NCBI RefSeq assembly: GCF_013303125.1
Contig: NZ_JABTTE010000004.1
Location: 124,001-188,000, forward strand
Source: Calidifontibacillus erzurumensis
Lineage (GTDB): Bacteria; Bacillota; Bacilli; Bacillales; Bacillaceae_J
Length of the DNA: 64,000 nt
Direction of reading: 5' to 3'
Every line of letters starts with the position of its first letter. Positions within the stretch are counted from its first letter, which is position 1. A program made the position numbers and the translations under genes. Of this stretch, positions 36,559-47,558 are shown piece after piece. The notes below the pieces were generated by a model. The model saw only the letters and a list, made by a program, of their open reading frames with translations. It ran no database searches and was not told where the DNA came from.

Positions 36559-38640
36559 TTATGGCTGTGGTTCTTCTTTGTAATCGCAATTTGTGCATTG
36601 GACTTGAAGGCCTTGTTTAATTTTCTTCTCAACTAATAAACCATTGCATTTCGGACAATTTCTTGGCAATGGCTTATCCCAAGATAAAAATTCACAATCC
36701 GGGAACCTGTCACAGCCGTAGAATGTTCGTTTTTTCTTACTTTTTCTTTCAATGATATTTCCTTCTTTACATTCAGGGCATTTAACACCTATTTCTTTTA
36801 CAATTGCTTTTGTATTCCTGCAGTCTGGAAAGTTAGAGCAAGCCATAAACTTACCAAAGCGCCCCATTTTATAAACCATTGGATGACCACAAAGCTCACA
36901 ATCTTCGCCAGCCGGTTCATCTTTAATTTCCACTTTTTGCATTTCTTCTTCCGCAACTTTAACTCGTTTTTCGAAACTTTTATAAAACTCATCGATGACT
37001 TTAATCCAATCTTTTCGACCTTCTTCTATTTCATCAAGGCTTGTTTCCATTTTGGCTGTAAACTCCAGATCTAATATTTCTGGAAAAAACTCTACCATTA
37101 ATTCATGGACAATAAGTCCTAATTCTGTCGGTACAAACCGCTTATTCTCAAGTGCAACATATCCTCTTTTTTGAATCGTATCTAGAGTCGGTGCATAGGT
37201 TGACGGCCGTCCTATCCCAAGTTCTTCTAAAGTTTTCACAAGCCGCGCCTCTGTGTATCTTGGTGGTGGCTGAGTGAAATGTTGTTTCGGGTCTATTTCT
37301 TTTGATTGCACGAGCATTCCTTCTTCAATATCAGGGAGCAAACGATCTTCTTCATTCGTTTGGTCATCATTTCCTTCCACATAAACTTTCATAAATCCTG
37401 GAAATTTTACTTTAGATCCATTTGCTCGAAAAATAACACCCTCGTTAACTAAATCGACAGTCATTGTATCCATAACTGCCGGTGCCATTTGACTTGCAAC
37501 AAAACGCTCCCAAATCAGTTTATATAACCTTAATTGATCACGGCTTAACACATTTTTCAAACTGCTCGGCGTTCTTAAAGTAGAAGTAGGCCTAATTGCT
37601 TCGTGTGCATCTTGGGTATTAGCTGCTTTTTTCTCAGTTTTTTTCTCTTGTTGAGCTAAATATTCTTCTCCAAATTCAGCTCGAATAAAATTCGCAGCTT
37701 CAGCTTGTGCTGTTTCAGAAATTCTTATTGAATCTGTTCTCATATAAGTGATTAAACCAACAGTTCCTTCCTCTTTTCCAAGGTCAATTCCCTCATATAA
37801 CTGCTGGGCAATCATCATCGTTTTTTTGGCACGAAAATTTAGTTTCCGAGCCGCTTCTTGCTGCAGCGATGATGTTGTGAATGGAGGTGCAGGGTTTCGT
37901 TTCCTTTCCCGCTTTTTTACAGATTGGACAGCAAAAGTTTGACCGTTCAATCTCGCCAATATTTCTTTTACTTCAGCTTCATTATGGATGTCAAGCTTAT
38001 TCCCGTCAATTCCGTAAAAGTTAGCTTCAAAAATTTCTCCATCAACTTCAAATTGACCAGTAATTGACCAATACTCTTCAGGAATAAACTGTTCAATTTC
38101 TTTTTCACGGTCAATAATTAAGCGCACGGCAACCGATTGAACCCTTCCTGCACTTAACCCTTTTTTCACCTTTTTCCACAGTATAGGACTAATGTTATAT
38201 CCTACAAGCCGATCAAGAATTCTCCTTGCCTGTTGGGAATTTACTAAATCTTTATTAATAGCCCGTGGATGTTTAAAAGCTTCTTTAACCGCATCTTTCG
38301 TTATTTCATTAAAAACAACGCGGCAATCAGAGTTTTCATCAATGTTAAGTACATGTGCCAAATGCCAAGCAATTGCTTCCCCTTCACGATCCGGGTCGGC
38401 TGCAAGATAGATCTTTTTCGCCTTTTTTGCAGCATTTTTTAACTCTTTTAGGATAGGTCCTTTTCCTCGAATGGTAATATACTTAGGTTCATATTGATTT
38501 TCTATATCAATGGCCGTCTGACTTTTTGGCAAGTCGCGAACATGACCCATGGAAGCTTTCACTTTATATTTTCGACCGAGATAGCGTTCGATTGTTTTAG
38601 CTTTTGCTGGTGATTCTACAATTACTAAATAATCTGCCAT
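36559..38640 (-). CDS. topA: DNA topoisomerase I
   Basis: Relaxes negative supercoils. The 693-aa protein has an N-terminal Toprim domain ([31 protein letters not shown]) and the active-site Tyr in [14 protein letters not shown] near residue 300. Three C-terminal four-Cys zinc ribbons follow (CELCGHPM...C..C, CPECKEG...C..C, CPKCNGL...C..C) in the last 110 residues. SD is GGGAGG. A sigma-A type promoter lies just upstream. Confidence 0.98.
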   Translation of the reverse strand: MADYLVIVESPAKAKTIERYLGRKYKVKASMGHVRDLPKSQTAIDIENQYEPKYITIRGKGPILKELKNAAKKAKKIYLAADPDREGEAIAWHLAHVLNIDENSDCRVVFNEITKDAVKEAFKHPRAINKDLVNSQQARRILDRLVGYNISPILWKKVKKGLSAGRVQSVAVRLIIDREKEIEQFIPEEYWSITGQFEVDGEIFEANFYGIDGNKLDIHNEAEVKEILARLNGQTFAVQSVKKRERKRNPAPPFTTSSLQQEAARKLNFRAKKTMMIAQQLYEGIDLGKEEGTVGLITYMRTDSIRISETAQAEAANFIRAEFGEEYLAQQEKKTEKKAANTQDAHEAIRPTSTLRTPSSLKNVLSRDQLRLYKLIWERFVASQMAPAVMDTMTVDLVNEGVIFRANGSKVKFPGFMKVYVEGNDDQTNEEDRLLPDIEEGMLVQSKEIDPKQHFTQPPPRYTEARLVKTLEELGIGRPSTYAPTLDTIQKRGYVALENKRFVPTELGLIVHELMVEFFPEILDLEFTAKMETSLDEIEEGRKDWIKVIDEFYKSFEKRVKVAEEEMQKVEIKDEPAGEDCELCGHPMVYKMGRFGKFMACSNFPDCRNTKAIVKEIGVKCPECKEGNIIERKSKKKRTFYGCDRFPDCEFLSWDKPLPRNCPKCNGLLVEKKIKQGLQVQCTNCDYKEEPQP

Positions 38641-38683
38641 TAAAATGATTCCTCCCTAGCGAGGTAAAAATAAAATCTTCATT

Positions 38684-38713
38684 ATTATTAAATACTTTTT
38701 GTAGTTTTGTCAA
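38684..38713 (-). promoter_or_regulatory. Sigma-A type promoter of topA
   Basis: TTGACA (perfect), 18-nt spacer, AATAAT (five of six to TATAAT), 44 nt upstream of the topA ATG and downstream of dprA. Confidence 0.65.
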
Positions 38714-38761
38714 ACATCATTTCTCAAATTATTCAAATTCATGTATATTTTTATTAATTTG

Positions 38762-39628
38762 TCAAAGCTCTTCCAAAATATCCTCCGCATCAATGACTAA
38801 TTTAGCTCCATTTTGAATTAATCGATTTGTCCCTTGATTTGTTGCTTCCAAAATAGAACCTGGTACAGCAAACACTTCTCTCCCTTGCTCTAAAGCTTGT
38901 TCAGCTGTTATTAAAGACCCGCTCCGCTCTTTTGCTTCGATAATTAATGTCCCTTTTGACAATCCGCTAATGATTCGATTTCTAAAAGGAAAATGCCATT
39001 TTTCCGCTTTTTTATCAGGAGGAAATTCTGTTATAAGCAATTGTTCCGAAGCAATTTTTTCTGCTAATTTGCAGTTAATGGAAGGATATATATAGTTGAA
39101 GCCTGATCCTAATATAGCAATCGTATTTCCATTTTCACTTATTGCTATTTTGTGGGCTTCCGTGTCTATACCTAAGGCAAGGCCGCTGACAATTGTCCAT
39201 TGATTATTGATGAGTGTCGGTAACAATTTTCTCATAACAGCATATCCATAAGGGGAAGGTTTTCTTGTGCCTACTACACTTATACATTTGCTTTGTAACA
39301 ATGATATTCTTCCTTTTAAATATAAAACCCATGGTGGATCATAAATTTGCTTTAAATAGACAGGATATTCATTATCCAATATGGTCAAGGGGTGAATTCT
39401 CGCTTTTTTCAATGAGGCATATACTTCTTCCGGCCTAGTTAAATGTAAGTCTTTATAAAAATTTTCTATATTGTAGTCGGACATTTGAAATAGTGAAGAA
39501 AAATGGGGCTTTTTTAATGTGTAGATTTCTTGGAGTGAAGGATCAAAATTTATAAATTTTGCAATTGTTTTCCATCCAACACCTTTGCAACTATGTATAT
39601 GAATTAAGCGCAGCTTTGTTTTATCCAT
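38762..39628 (-). CDS. dprA: DNA processing protein DprA (Smf)
   Basis: Loads RecA on incoming single-stranded DNA during transformation. The 288 aa contain the Rossmann-type DprA core: SVVGTRKPSPYGYAVMRKL, VSGLALGIDTEAHKIA, IAILGSGFNYIYPS, TEFPPDKKAEKWHFPFRNRIISGLS in part, and ITAEQALEQGREVFAVPGS. SD GGAGGAATT. The gene is intact, suggesting competence machinery may be retained. Confidence 0.96.
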   Translation of the reverse strand: MDKTKLRLIHIHSCKGVGWKTIAKFINFDPSLQEIYTLKKPHFSSLFQMSDYNIENFYKDLHLTRPEEVYASLKKARIHPLTILDNEYPVYLKQIYDPPWVLYLKGRISLLQSKCISVVGTRKPSPYGYAVMRKLLPTLINNQWTIVSGLALGIDTEAHKIAISENGNTIAILGSGFNYIYPSINCKLAEKIASEQLLITEFPPDKKAEKWHFPFRNRIISGLSKGTLIIEAKERSGSLITAEQALEQGREVFAVPGSILEATNQGTNRLIQNGAKLVIDAEDILEEL

Positions 39629-39644
39629 AATTCCTCCGATTTTG

Positions 39645-39680
39645 AAAAAAAGGGCTAATCACTTTGTGACAAGCCCTTTT
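39645..39680 (-). terminator. Rho-independent terminator after sucCD
   Basis: Minus-strand AAAAGGGCT-TG-TCAC pairs with GTGA-TT-AGCCCTTTT around an AAA loop, ending in a run of seven T. It lies between sucD and dprA. Confidence 0.85.
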
Positions 39681-39688
39681 CTTATTTT

Positions 39689-40591
39689 TTATAGATTTTT
39701 ACATTTTTCGTAAAGTCCTTTTTCTTTTAGGACTGAAATTAATGTTTCTCCCATCACAGCTGGAGTTTCAGCAACTTTAATTCCGCACTCATTCATCACA
39801 CGGATTTTTTCATCTGCTGTACCTTTTCCGCCTGAAATAATTGCACCAGCATGTCCCATGCGTTTTCCTGGAGGTGCTGTACGTCCGCCGATAAAGCCAA
39901 CAACTGGTTTCGTCATGTTTTCTTTAACCCAACGAGCAGCCTCTTCTTCAGCATTTCCTCCGATTTCACCGATCATGATAACAGCCAATGTTTCTTCATC
40001 TTCGTTAAATGCTTTTAAAACATCAATAAAGTTTGTTCCGTTTACTGGGTCTCCACCAATTCCGACAGCTGTAGATTGACCGATGCCAGCTTGAGTTAAT
40101 TGGTGAACAGCTTCATATGTCAATGTACCAGAACGTGATACAACACCTACATGTCCTTTTCTATGAATATAGCCTGGCATAATGCCAATTTTGCACTCTT
40201 CTGGAGTAATTACACCAGGGCAGTTTGGTCCGATTAAACGTGTTTTCTTTCCTTCCATGTAACGTTTAACTTTTACCATATCTAGTACAGGAATATGCTC
40301 AGTAATACAAATAACAAGTTCTAATTCTGCATCTACAGCTTCCATAATTGCATCAGCTGCAAATGGTGCAGCAACATAAATAACTGATGCTGTAGCCCCA
40401 GTCGCTTTTACAGCTTCTTCCACTGTATTGAAAACAGGTACTCCTTCAACTTCTGTTCCACCTTTTCCAGGTGAAGTTCCCCCAACAATTTTTGTTCCAT
40501 ATTCTAACATTTGTTGTGTATGAAAACGGGCCGTTTTCCCGGTAATCCCTTGAACAATTACTTTTGTATCTTTGTTTATAAATACAGCCAC
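39689..40591 (-). CDS. sucD: Succinyl-CoA synthetase alpha subunit
   Basis: TCA-cycle enzyme converting succinyl-CoA to succinate with nucleotide formation. It is 300 aa. [21 protein letters not shown] at the N-terminus binds CoA, and [10 protein letters not shown] carries the phospho-histidine. The start is GTG at 40591 behind GGAAGGAG, which gives the B. subtilis length; the upstream TTG at 40615 lies before the SD. It follows sucC by about 36 nt. Confidence 0.97.
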   Translation of the reverse strand: MAVFINKDTKVIVQGITGKTARFHTQQMLEYGTKIVGGTSPGKGGTEVEGVPVFNTVEEAVKATGATASVIYVAAPFAADAIMEAVDAELELVICITEHIPVLDMVKVKRYMEGKKTRLIGPNCPGVITPEECKIGIMPGYIHRKGHVGVVSRSGTLTYEAVHQLTQAGIGQSTAVGIGGDPVNGTNFIDVLKAFNEDEETLAVIMIGEIGGNAEEEAARWVKENMTKPVVGFIGGRTAPPGKRMGHAGAIISGGKGTADEKIRVMNECGIKVAETPAVMGETLISVLKEKGLYEKCKNL

Positions 40592-40627
40592 TCTACATTC
40601 TCCTTCCTTGATCAAGTTCCTTTATAA

Positions 40628-41788
40628 TTAACGAACTAATGAAACGATTTTTTCTGCACCGTCTGCCATTGACTCAGCAGCAACAATTTCAATGTCGGAC
40701 TCAGCAAGGATTTTCTTACCAAGTTCCACATTTGTTCCTTCTAAACGAACAACTAATGGAACTTTCAAGCCAACTTGTTTAGCAGCTTCAACTACACCAG
40801 TCGCAATTACGTCACATCTCATGATACCACCAAAGATGTTTACAAAAATTCCTTTAACATTTGGATCGGAAAGGATAATTTTAAATGCTTCCGTAACTTT
40901 TTCAGCAGTAGCACCGCCGCCAACATCAAGGAAGTTCGCTGGTTCTCCACCATAGTATTTAATAATATCCATCGTTGCCATCGCTAGACCAGCACCATTT
41001 ACCATGCAGCCGATGTTGCCATCTAATGCGATATAGCTTAAATCATATTTAGATGCTTCAATTTCTTTTGGATCTTCTTCATCTAAATCACGCAACGCTT
41101 CAACATCCTTATGACGATATAAAGCGTTTGAATCAAAGTTAAGTTTTGCATCAAGTGCCATTACATTTCCATCGCCTGTAACAACCAATGGGTTAATTTC
41201 TGCGATTGAGCAATCTTTATCGATATAGGCATTATACAAGCCCATCATAAATTGTACTGCTTTATTAACGAGTTCATTTGGAATATTGATTTTATAAGCT
41301 AAACGGCGTGCTTGGAATGGCTGTAAGCCTACCGCTGGATCGATGACTTCTTTGAAAATTTTCTCTGGTGTTCTTGCAGCAACTTCTTCAATTTCAGTTC
41401 CGCCTTCTTCTGAAGCCATCATTACAACGCGGGAAATTGCTCGGTCCAAGACAAGCCCTATGTAATATTCTTTCTTAATATCGCAACCCTCTTCAATCAA
41501 CAAACGTTTGACCTCTTTTCCTTCTGGTCCTGTTTGGTGAGTTACAAGAGTTTTGCCTAATAGTTCTTCAGCATATTGTTTTACTTCTTCTAAACTTTTT
41601 GCGACCTTTACGCCCCCTGCTTTTCCGCGGCCGCCAGCATGGATTTGCGCTTTCACAACCCATACATTGCTGTTTAATGTTTTTGCTGCTTCAACAGCTT
41701 CCTCAACAGTAAAAGCAACCTTTCCGTTTGGAACTGCCACCCCGTATTGTCTGAGGATTTCTTTCCCTTGATACTCGTGGATATTCAT
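40628..41788 (-). CDS. sucC: Succinyl-CoA synthetase beta subunit (ADP-forming type)
   Basis: ATP-grasp subunit. It is 386 aa from the ATG at 41788, behind AGGAGG. Segments: [60 protein letters not shown] in part, and [18 protein letters not shown]. The frame extends upstream to 41827 through a stretch with no SD (it contains two Cys), which I leave out. A promoter lies at 41849-41876. Confidence 0.97.
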   Translation of the reverse strand: MNIHEYQGKEILRQYGVAVPNGKVAFTVEEAVEAAKTLNSNVWVVKAQIHAGGRGKAGGVKVAKSLEEVKQYAEELLGKTLVTHQTGPEGKEVKRLLIEEGCDIKKEYYIGLVLDRAISRVVMMASEEGGTEIEEVAARTPEKIFKEVIDPAVGLQPFQARRLAYKINIPNELVNKAVQFMMGLYNAYIDKDCSIAEINPLVVTGDGNVMALDAKLNFDSNALYRHKDVEALRDLDEEDPKEIEASKYDLSYIALDGNIGCMVNGAGLAMATMDIIKYYGGEPANFLDVGGGATAEKVTEAFKIILSDPNVKGIFVNIFGGIMRCDVIATGVVEAAKQVGLKVPLVVRLEGTNVELGKKILAESDIEIVAAESMADGAEKIVSLVR

Positions 41789-41848
41789 TCTCCATCCTCC
41801 TATCTCTTTGTAACAATTTGGACACAATTTTTGGACTACCTGTTTTAT

Positions 41849-41876
41849 TTTATAGTAGTTTTACATCCAGTGTCTA
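41849..41876 (-). promoter_or_regulatory. Sigma-A type promoter of sucCD
   Basis: TAGACA, 16-nt spacer, TATAAA; each matches consensus at five of six positions, about 60 nt before the sucC start. Confidence 0.6.
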
Positions 41877-41965
41877 TATTTCTACAAAATTTTATAGAAT
41901 CCTTTTAAAAAAATTTTTATTGCAAAAAAGGCCATTTATTTATAAGGATTGACAAATAAAAGTAA

Positions 41966-42253
41966 TTATTTGTTATTTTTTAGTGAATGGTCTACTTTAT
42001 AAAGAAATGCAAATATTTCAGCTACAACTTGATATAATTCCTCTGGAATCGCCTCATCGATTTCAAGTTGCCCTAACAACTCAACTAATGTTGGGTCTTC
42101 TTGAATAGGAATATGATGTTGTTCGGCTTTTTCTAAAATTTTATGAGCAATTTCCCCCTTTCCTTTTGCAACGACTCTTGGTGCAACGTCTTTTGACTGA
42201 TCATAAGAAAGAACAACTGCTTCTTTTCTTTTATGAAGATAATCATTTTTCAT
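41966..42253 (-). CDS. ylqH: FlhB C-terminal-domain homologue YlqH (FhlB-type)
   Basis: A 95-aa soluble protein resembling only the cytoplasmic C-terminal half of FlhB after the NPTH site: EAVVLSYDQSKDVAPRVVAKGKGEIAHKILEKAEQHHIPI in part, then LGQLEIDEAIPEELYQVVAEIFAFLY. It has no membrane segment and no NPTH autocleavage motif. Stand-alone FlhB-CTD proteins occur in many flagellates, and in Salmonella type systems a homologue can partly replace the cleaved fragment. Its ATG overlaps the ylqG end by 4 nt. Confidence 0.88.
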   Translation of the reverse strand: MKNDYLHKRKEAVVLSYDQSKDVAPRVVAKGKGEIAHKILEKAEQHHIPIQEDPTLVELLGQLEIDEAIPEELYQVVAEIFAFLYKVDHSLKNNK

Positions 42254-43374
42254 ATTTTTAAATCCACTCCACTTTTTTGTTCGATTTGTGAAAATGGCAT
42301 TATCTTATTCTTATGATTTTCCTTTGGAGTCCCTTTTTTCTCAAAAGGAAGTACAGCTATGTCTGTTAATTGATATTTCAATAATGCCAAGCGCTCTTTT
42401 AAAACTAAATGGAATGCTTTTAGAGTCGAATGTTCTATTGAATCATTATAAATTTGAATATTAACAATTCGATTTTGGATTTTACAATCAACGAATAATT
42501 CTTTCAGCATTTCCAGTTCTAAAAAGAAAATGAGACGACAATAATTTGGGTCAATTTGCCCATTTTTTTGTTTTTTTGCTGTCCATTGTAATATGAAATC
42601 CGTTCCATGATCATTTAATAGGAGTGGAAAATGCCATAAATACGTTTGAAGCAGTCCTTCCTGTTCAAAATTCAAAAGCTTTAGACCGATGATTCGTTGC
42701 AACAATGGCTCAATTTTTTTAACTACTTGCCCGTTTTTTGTTTCTTGTAAAACTTTTGTTAACAATGACCTTAGAGATTGTTCATTTTCTTCGTGGTGAA
42801 TGCCAATCTTTTGTACAAGCTTTTTTATAGCTATGGCAATCTCTTTACTATTATTCCAAAAATTTTCATTTTCACTATTGTTTTTTAAAAGTTTTGCAAT
42901 TGACGTCTCAATGTTTTCTTCGATCAACTTTAGATCATTAAATATTTTCGTATGTTCCGGAACCTCTCTTAGAACTTCCGTCACAATTTTCAGTTGTTCG
43001 ATCATCGTCGTTTCCGTATCAAGGGCAGCTGATAGTACATTTAAAACGCTTTTTGTGATTGGCAAATCCCTTTCTAGTGCCAATCTGATCAATTGAAAGG
43101 CAGCTGGCAACGAGTTTTGCTCGTTTTGACTAATCCATTGACTAACGCTTTTAAGCATTTCTTTTGATAAAGAAATCCTTTCTTTCAACAGTAATGCGAG
43201 TAAATGTCTGTTTTTCGCATTATCTGGAAGTTCAAGAGTTTTTAATAAAGACAAAAGATCGGTGCTCCTTTTTGTATCAAATGAATTTGCAGCACTTTTT
43301 CCGTCTTTTTCATATAAAGTTTGACTTTTTACGAAAATATCATTTTGCAATAATGATCTTATGATCGAATTCAT
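42250..43374 (-). CDS. ylqG: YlqG-like protein, possible FliK-related partner of YlqH
   Basis: Same slot as B. subtilis ylqG. About 374 aa, mostly helical and charged, with no signal peptide. The C-terminal third has a beta-rich pattern (LQTYLWHFPLLLNDHGTDF, CRLIFFLELEMLKELFVDCKIQNRIVNIQIY in part) that resembles the FliK C-terminal fold in outline, which would fit pairing with the FlhB-like YlqH. I infer this from neighbourhood and pattern, not from a clear motif. The start could be the TTG at 43392, GTG at 43383 or ATG at 43374; the SD GAGAGG does not decide strongly. Confidence 0.7.
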   Translation of the reverse strand: MNSIIRSLLQNDIFVKSQTLYEKDGKSAANSFDTKRSTDLLSLLKTLELPDNAKNRHLLALLLKERISLSKEMLKSVSQWISQNEQNSLPAAFQLIRLALERDLPITKSVLNVLSAALDTETTMIEQLKIVTEVLREVPEHTKIFNDLKLIEENIETSIAKLLKNNSENENFWNNSKEIAIAIKKLVQKIGIHHEENEQSLRSLLTKVLQETKNGQVVKKIEPLLQRIIGLKLLNFEQEGLLQTYLWHFPLLLNDHGTDFILQWTAKKQKNGQIDPNYCRLIFFLELEMLKELFVDCKIQNRIVNIQIYNDSIEHSTLKAFHLVLKERLALLKYQLTDIAVLPFEKKGTPKENHKNKIMPFSQIEQKSGVDLKI

Positions 43375-43439
43375 TTCCACCACTTTGAACAATCCTCTCG
43401 GTTAATTGAAATATTTGTGAATCGATAGTGTTTAGGAAT

Positions 43440-44216
43440 TTAGCTTTTTGCATATTCTTTTACAGGTGCAAAAGAAGAGCGGTGCTCACTAATGATCCCG
43501 AATGTTTCAATTGCTTTGAGATGTTGATTCGTTCCGTAACCCATATGGGTTTCAAATCCATATTGCGGATATCGTTTGCCCAAATCTTTCATGTAACGAT
43601 CTCTAGTTACTTTCGCAATAATGGAGGCAGCAGCAATAGAAACACTTTTGGAGTCGCCTTTTACAATCGATGTTTGCGGAATAGAAAGAGGAACTTCCAT
43701 CGCATCAATCAATAAATATTCAGGTTTTATTGACAGATTCTGAACTGCTCTTACCATTGCTAGTTTGGAAGCTTGATAAATATTAAGTTCGTCTATTTCC
43801 TTTGCCGTTGCTATACCAATTCCAATGCAGAGAGCGTGGGTCTCAATATATTGATAAAATAATTCACGCTTTTTTTCTGTCAATTTCTTTGAATCGTTTA
43901 ATCCAGGCAGAAAAAAATCATTCTTTAAAATTACAGCTGCTGCAACAACAGGTCCAGCTAATGGGCCTCTGCCTGCTTCATCAATACCTGCGATCCTATG
44001 TATATTATTGTTGCGGAGATCATTTTCATAACTCGACATTTTGACAAACTGTTCTTTAAGCTTACGGCGCTCAGCTTGTTCTTTTAACCATTTTTTATAA
44101 AGAAGCTGAACACCTTTACGCTCATCGTTTTTGATTTCAATTAAGAAATTTTCATCAATTGCTCTATCATCCAAATCTTTTAAAATAGCTTCTATTTCTT
44201 TAATTGTTTTTGCCAT
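43440..44216 (-). CDS. rnhB: Ribonuclease HII
   Basis: Removes RNA, including single ribonucleotides, from RNA-DNA hybrids. The 258-aa protein has a Bacillus-type N-terminal substrate-binding extension (about 70 residues). The catalytic domain carries [21 protein letters not shown] (catalytic Asp-Glu), [13 protein letters not shown] and LLIDAM. SD GGGAAGAGAG. It stands between rbgA and ylqG. Confidence 0.97.
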   Translation of the reverse strand: MAKTIKEIEAILKDLDDRAIDENFLIEIKNDERKGVQLLYKKWLKEQAERRKLKEQFVKMSSYENDLRNNNIHRIAGIDEAGRGPLAGPVVAAAVILKNDFFLPGLNDSKKLTEKKRELFYQYIETHALCIGIGIATAKEIDELNIYQASKLAMVRAVQNLSIKPEYLLIDAMEVPLSIPQTSIVKGDSKSVSIAAASIIAKVTRDRYMKDLGKRYPQYGFETHMGYGTNQHLKAIETFGIISEHRSSFAPVKEYAKS

Positions 44217-44264
44217 AAAAAATCTCTCTTCCCTACTTATTGTTATCTTTTATATCGGAAACTG

Positions 44265-44311
44265 TATAAAAAAATAAAGAAGGCGTCAAGCATTAAAATA
44301 CCTGACACCTT
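44265..44311 (-). terminator. Rho-independent terminator after rbgA
   Basis: Minus-strand AAGGTGTCA pairs with TGACGCCTT (one G-U) around a 14-nt loop, followed by CTTTATTTTTTT. The upstream arm overlaps the rbgA stop codon. Confidence 0.8.
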
Positions 44312-45170
44312 ATAAGAGTATATCCGCTGGTTTTTCAAATGTGATTCGCCCTAATTTTCCAGAACGAAGGTCCCGTAAAATTAACTCTGCTGTTTTATCG
44401 TAGTCAACGAGGCCTCCACTCATGAAACAACCTCTTAGTTTGCCGATTTGATCAAAAAGTTCAACAATCTCTACATCCAATTTTTCCAATTGGTAGCGTT
44501 CCATCAGCCGTTCAGGATATTCTTTAATTAAAAACTTCAAAGTAAAAACGGCTAAATCTTGAAAATCAAGTAAATTTTCTTTAATTGCACCAGTAACTGC
44601 CAACCGGTAGCCGACATTTTCATCATCAAATTTAGGCCATAATATCCCCGGTGTATCGAGAAGTTCGAACTCTTTTCCTACCTTGATCCAAGATTGCGCA
44701 GTTGTTACACCTGGGCGGTCACCTGTTTTTGCAATCGTTTTGTTTGCAAGCCGGTTAATTAATGTCGATTTTCCTACATTTGGAATTCCGATAATTAAGG
44801 CGCGGATTGCTCTAGTATTTTTAATCCCTTTTGCCCTCATTTTCGCAAACTTTTCTTCGGTTAACTCCTTACAAGCAGCGATAATTTTTTTCATATCATC
44901 CTTCTGATGGGCATTGATTGCAAGACTTAAAATACCTTGCTCATTAAAATACGCAATCCAATCATCCGTTTTAACTGGATCTGCTAAATCAGCTTTATTC
45001 AGCAAAACAACTCGTGGTTTTCCTGAAACAATTTCATCAATCATCGGGTTTCGCGATGAATAAGGAATTCTTGCATCTACTAGTTCCAAAACAACATCTA
45101 TTAATTTTAATTTTTCAGTAACCTGGCGCTTCGCTTTTGCCATATGGCCAGGAAACCATTGGATAGTCAT
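44310..45170 (-). CDS. rbgA: Ribosome biogenesis GTPase RbgA (YlqF)
   Basis: GTPase needed for late 50S subunit assembly. The 286 aa show circularly permuted G motifs: LNKADLAD (G4) comes before [15 protein letters not shown] (G1) and [10 protein letters not shown] (G3). The N-terminal [15 protein letters not shown] is a family hallmark, and a C-terminal helical domain binds rRNA. AGGACGTGA lies before the ATG, 14 nt after lepB. Confidence 0.97.
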   Translation of the reverse strand: MTIQWFPGHMAKAKRQVTEKLKLIDVVLELVDARIPYSSRNPMIDEIVSGKPRVVLLNKADLADPVKTDDWIAYFNEQGILSLAINAHQKDDMKKIIAACKELTEEKFAKMRAKGIKNTRAIRALIIGIPNVGKSTLINRLANKTIAKTGDRPGVTTAQSWIKVGKEFELLDTPGILWPKFDDENVGYRLAVTGAIKENLLDFQDLAVFTLKFLIKEYPERLMERYQLEKLDVEIVELFDQIGKLRGCFMSGGLVDYDKTAELILRDLRSGKLGRITFEKPADILL

Positions 45171-45183
45171 AGCCGTTCACGTC

Positions 45184-45732
45184 CTATTTAATGATTTTGA
45201 AATCACTTGGAGGCCAATAGACGATATTTGTTTTTCCTAAAACTTGATCCATGCTAATCGTTCCAATTATGCGGCTATCTTTGCTAAAGCGGCGGTTATC
45301 GCCAAGAACGAACAAATGTCCTTCCGGTACCCGATCCAAACCGGTTACTTCTTCAAGGGTGAAATCATAGGTTAAAGGTCCATCCGCTTTTTTCTTAGCT
45401 TCTTCTAAAAAAGGTTCCTCTACCGGTTTCCCATTTATATATAAAACATCATCTTTATAGGCCACATGTTCGCCAGGCAATCCGATAACCCGTTTAATAT
45501 AATCACGGTCTTCTGTTGCATGAAAAACGATAATATCAAATCTTTCTGGTTCACCAATTTTATAGCCAATTTTATTAACAATCATTCGATAATGGTCTTC
45601 CAATGTCGGCATCATCGACTCGCCATCAACAACGATCGGAGCGAACAAAAAGAGTCGAATACCCCCAGCCAACAATACCGCAATAATCAAAGCTTTAATC
45701 CATTCCCAGACCTCGTTATTCTTTTGGGACAT
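45184..45732 (-). CDS. lepB: Type I signal peptidase
   Basis: Removes signal peptides at the outer face of the membrane. It is 182 aa from the ATG at 45732 (SD GGAGG); the longer frame runs into the rplS terminator. A single N-terminal membrane anchor (about residues 12-30) is followed by VDGESMMPTL (catalytic Ser39), YIKRVIGLPGE (catalytic Lys80) and LGDNRRFSKDSR. It belongs to the SipS/SipT class. In B. subtilis no signal peptidase gene lies in this slot. Confidence 0.95.
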   Translation of the reverse strand: MSQKNNEVWEWIKALIIAVLLAGGIRLFLFAPIVVDGESMMPTLEDHYRMIVNKIGYKIGEPERFDIIVFHATEDRDYIKRVIGLPGEHVAYKDDVLYINGKPVEEPFLEEAKKKADGPLTYDFTLEEVTGLDRVPEGHLFVLGDNRRFSKDSRIIGTISMDQVLGKTNIVYWPPSDFKIIK

Positions 45733-45780
45733 ACCTGTTCCTCCAAAAAATTTATATAGTAAAAGATGGTAGGTTGGAAA

Positions 45781-45808
45781 AAGGAGCTTGTGAACCAAGC
45801 TCCTTTTT
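45781..45808 (-). terminator. Strong terminator after rplS
   Basis: Minus-strand AAAGGAGCTTG pairs perfectly with CAAGCTCCTTT around a 5-nt loop, ending in T5 or more. A mirrored T run on the plus side makes it potentially bidirectional. Confidence 0.85.
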
Positions 45809-45815
45809 TTGCAAA

Positions 45816-46254
<439 letters not shown>

Positions 46255-46259
46255 GGATT

Positions 46260-46288
46260 AATATACCATAAATAAACAACCATTTCAA
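46260..46288 (-). promoter_or_regulatory. Sigma-A type promoter of rplS
   Basis: TTGAAA, 17-nt spacer ending TGG, TATATT (extended -10). It lies just downstream of the trmD stop, uncoupling rplS from trmD. Confidence 0.75.
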
Positions 46289-46292
46289 TAGC

Positions 46293-47027
46293 CTACTCGC
46301 CTTTCTGAAACTCTTCAAGCCACTTTTTCTCTTGTTCAGAAAGAATTCTACCTTTTAATAAATCAGGTCTTCTAATAAAAGTTCTTCTCAACGCTTCTTT
46401 TGCACGCCATTCTTCAATTTTCTTATGATTTCCTGAAAGTAATACTTCTGGAACTTTCATACCTTTGTAATCAGCAGGCCTTGTATAATGAGGATGTTCC
46501 AACAAACCGCTGCTATAGGAATCTAAGCGCGCTGATTCTTCATTGCCTAGAACCCCTGGTAGAAGACGAACGACGCTGTCAATAATCACCATACTTGCTA
46601 ACTCGCCACCTGTTAGCACATAATCACCAATTGATAGTTCATCAGTAACAAGATGTTCCCGAATTCGTTCATCATAACCTTCATAATGTCCACAAATGAA
46701 TATGAGATGATCCTCTTTTGCCAATTCTTCCGCTTTTTTTTGAGTATATGTTTCTCCTTGTGGACACATCAAAATGATTCTTGTCTTATTATTTTTATTA
46801 GATGTAAGATGTTGAACCGCATCAAAAATTGGTTGAGGGGTTAATACCATCCCTGCTCCACCGCCGTACGGATAATCATCCACTTTTTGATGTTTATCTT
46901 TTGAAAAGTCGCGGAAGTTATGAACATGATAAGAAACGATATTCCTTTCTTGAGCTTTTTTTAAAATTGATTGATTGAATACACCGGTAAACATGTCAGG
47001 AAACAATGTTAAAATGTCTATTTTCAT
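46293..47027 (-). CDS. trmD: tRNA (guanine-N1-)-methyltransferase TrmD
   Basis: Makes m1G37 in tRNAs and so prevents frameshifting. The 244-aa protein has the SPOUT trefoil knot: [13 protein letters not shown] and [14 protein letters not shown]. Another family segment is [17 protein letters not shown]. It starts 1 nt after the rimM stop behind GAAGGG, so the two are coupled. Confidence 0.98.
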   Translation of the reverse strand: MKIDILTLFPDMFTGVFNQSILKKAQERNIVSYHVHNFRDFSKDKHQKVDDYPYGGGAGMVLTPQPIFDAVQHLTSNKNNKTRIILMCPQGETYTQKKAEELAKEDHLIFICGHYEGYDERIREHLVTDELSIGDYVLTGGELASMVIIDSVVRLLPGVLGNEESARLDSYSSGLLEHPHYTRPADYKGMKVPEVLLSGNHKKIEEWRAKEALRRTFIRRPDLLKGRILSEQEKKWLEEFQKGE

Positions 47028-47540
47028 TTACAGTAACCCTTCCATCATATGCACAATTACTTTTTTATTTTCGACATCAACACGTTTAACAACATCTTCA
47101 ATATATGGTAAAAGCAAATCTTTTTCACCTTGTCTTTTTACAACCCAAACATCGTTAGCACCAGGTGAAAGAATTTCTTTTATTTCGCCAAGTTTGACTC
47201 CTTCTTCAGTTAAAACAGTGCAGCCAATAATCTCATGGTAGTAAAACTCATTTTCATCTAGTTCACCAAGCTGATCTTCTCTAATTTTTAACATTTTCCC
47301 TTTAAATTTTTCAACATCATTGATATTGTCATAGCCTTCAAATGTTAAAAGGTGAAAGTTTTTATGCAAACGATGGGACGCAACTTTTACCTCTACAAAT
47401 TCGTTTCGTCCAACCTCTATAAACAAAAGACTTCCTTTTTTATAACGTTCTTCTGGAAAATCGGTGGATGAAAGAATTCTTACTTCACCTCTTACTCCAT
47501 GGGTGTTGACGATTTTTCCAACATTATAATATTTCGGCAA
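47028..47540 (-). CDS. rimM: 16S rRNA processing protein RimM
   Basis: 30S maturation factor that binds S19. About 170 aa: an N-terminal RimM domain ([19 protein letters not shown]) and a C-terminal PRC barrel ([29 protein letters not shown] in part). The frame runs up to an ATG at 47558, but that codon precedes the SD (GGGAGG). The TTG at 47540 gives the family-like start LPKYYNVG with about 10-nt spacing, and the TTG at 47546 is another option. Confidence 0.95.
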   Translation of the reverse strand: MPKYYNVGKIVNTHGVRGEVRILSSTDFPEERYKKGSLLFIEVGRNEFVEVKVASHRLHKNFHLLTFEGYDNINDVEKFKGKMLKIREDQLGELDENEFYYHEIIGCTVLTEEGVKLGEIKEILSPGANDVWVVKRQGEKDLLLPYIEDVVKRVDVENKKVIVHMMEGLL

Positions 47541-47558
47541 TTGCAACGAACCTCCCAT

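Noticed and set aside
38650-38665. CCTC/GAGG hairpin that could mask the topA Shine-Dalgarno
   Set aside because: Only four base pairs; too weak to claim sequestration.
44252-44259. Sigma-D -10-like TCCGATAT upstream of rnhB-ylqG-ylqH
   Set aside because: Tempting because YlqG/YlqH look flagellar, but no TAAA is found 13-16 nt upstream, so it is not a credible sigma-D promoter.
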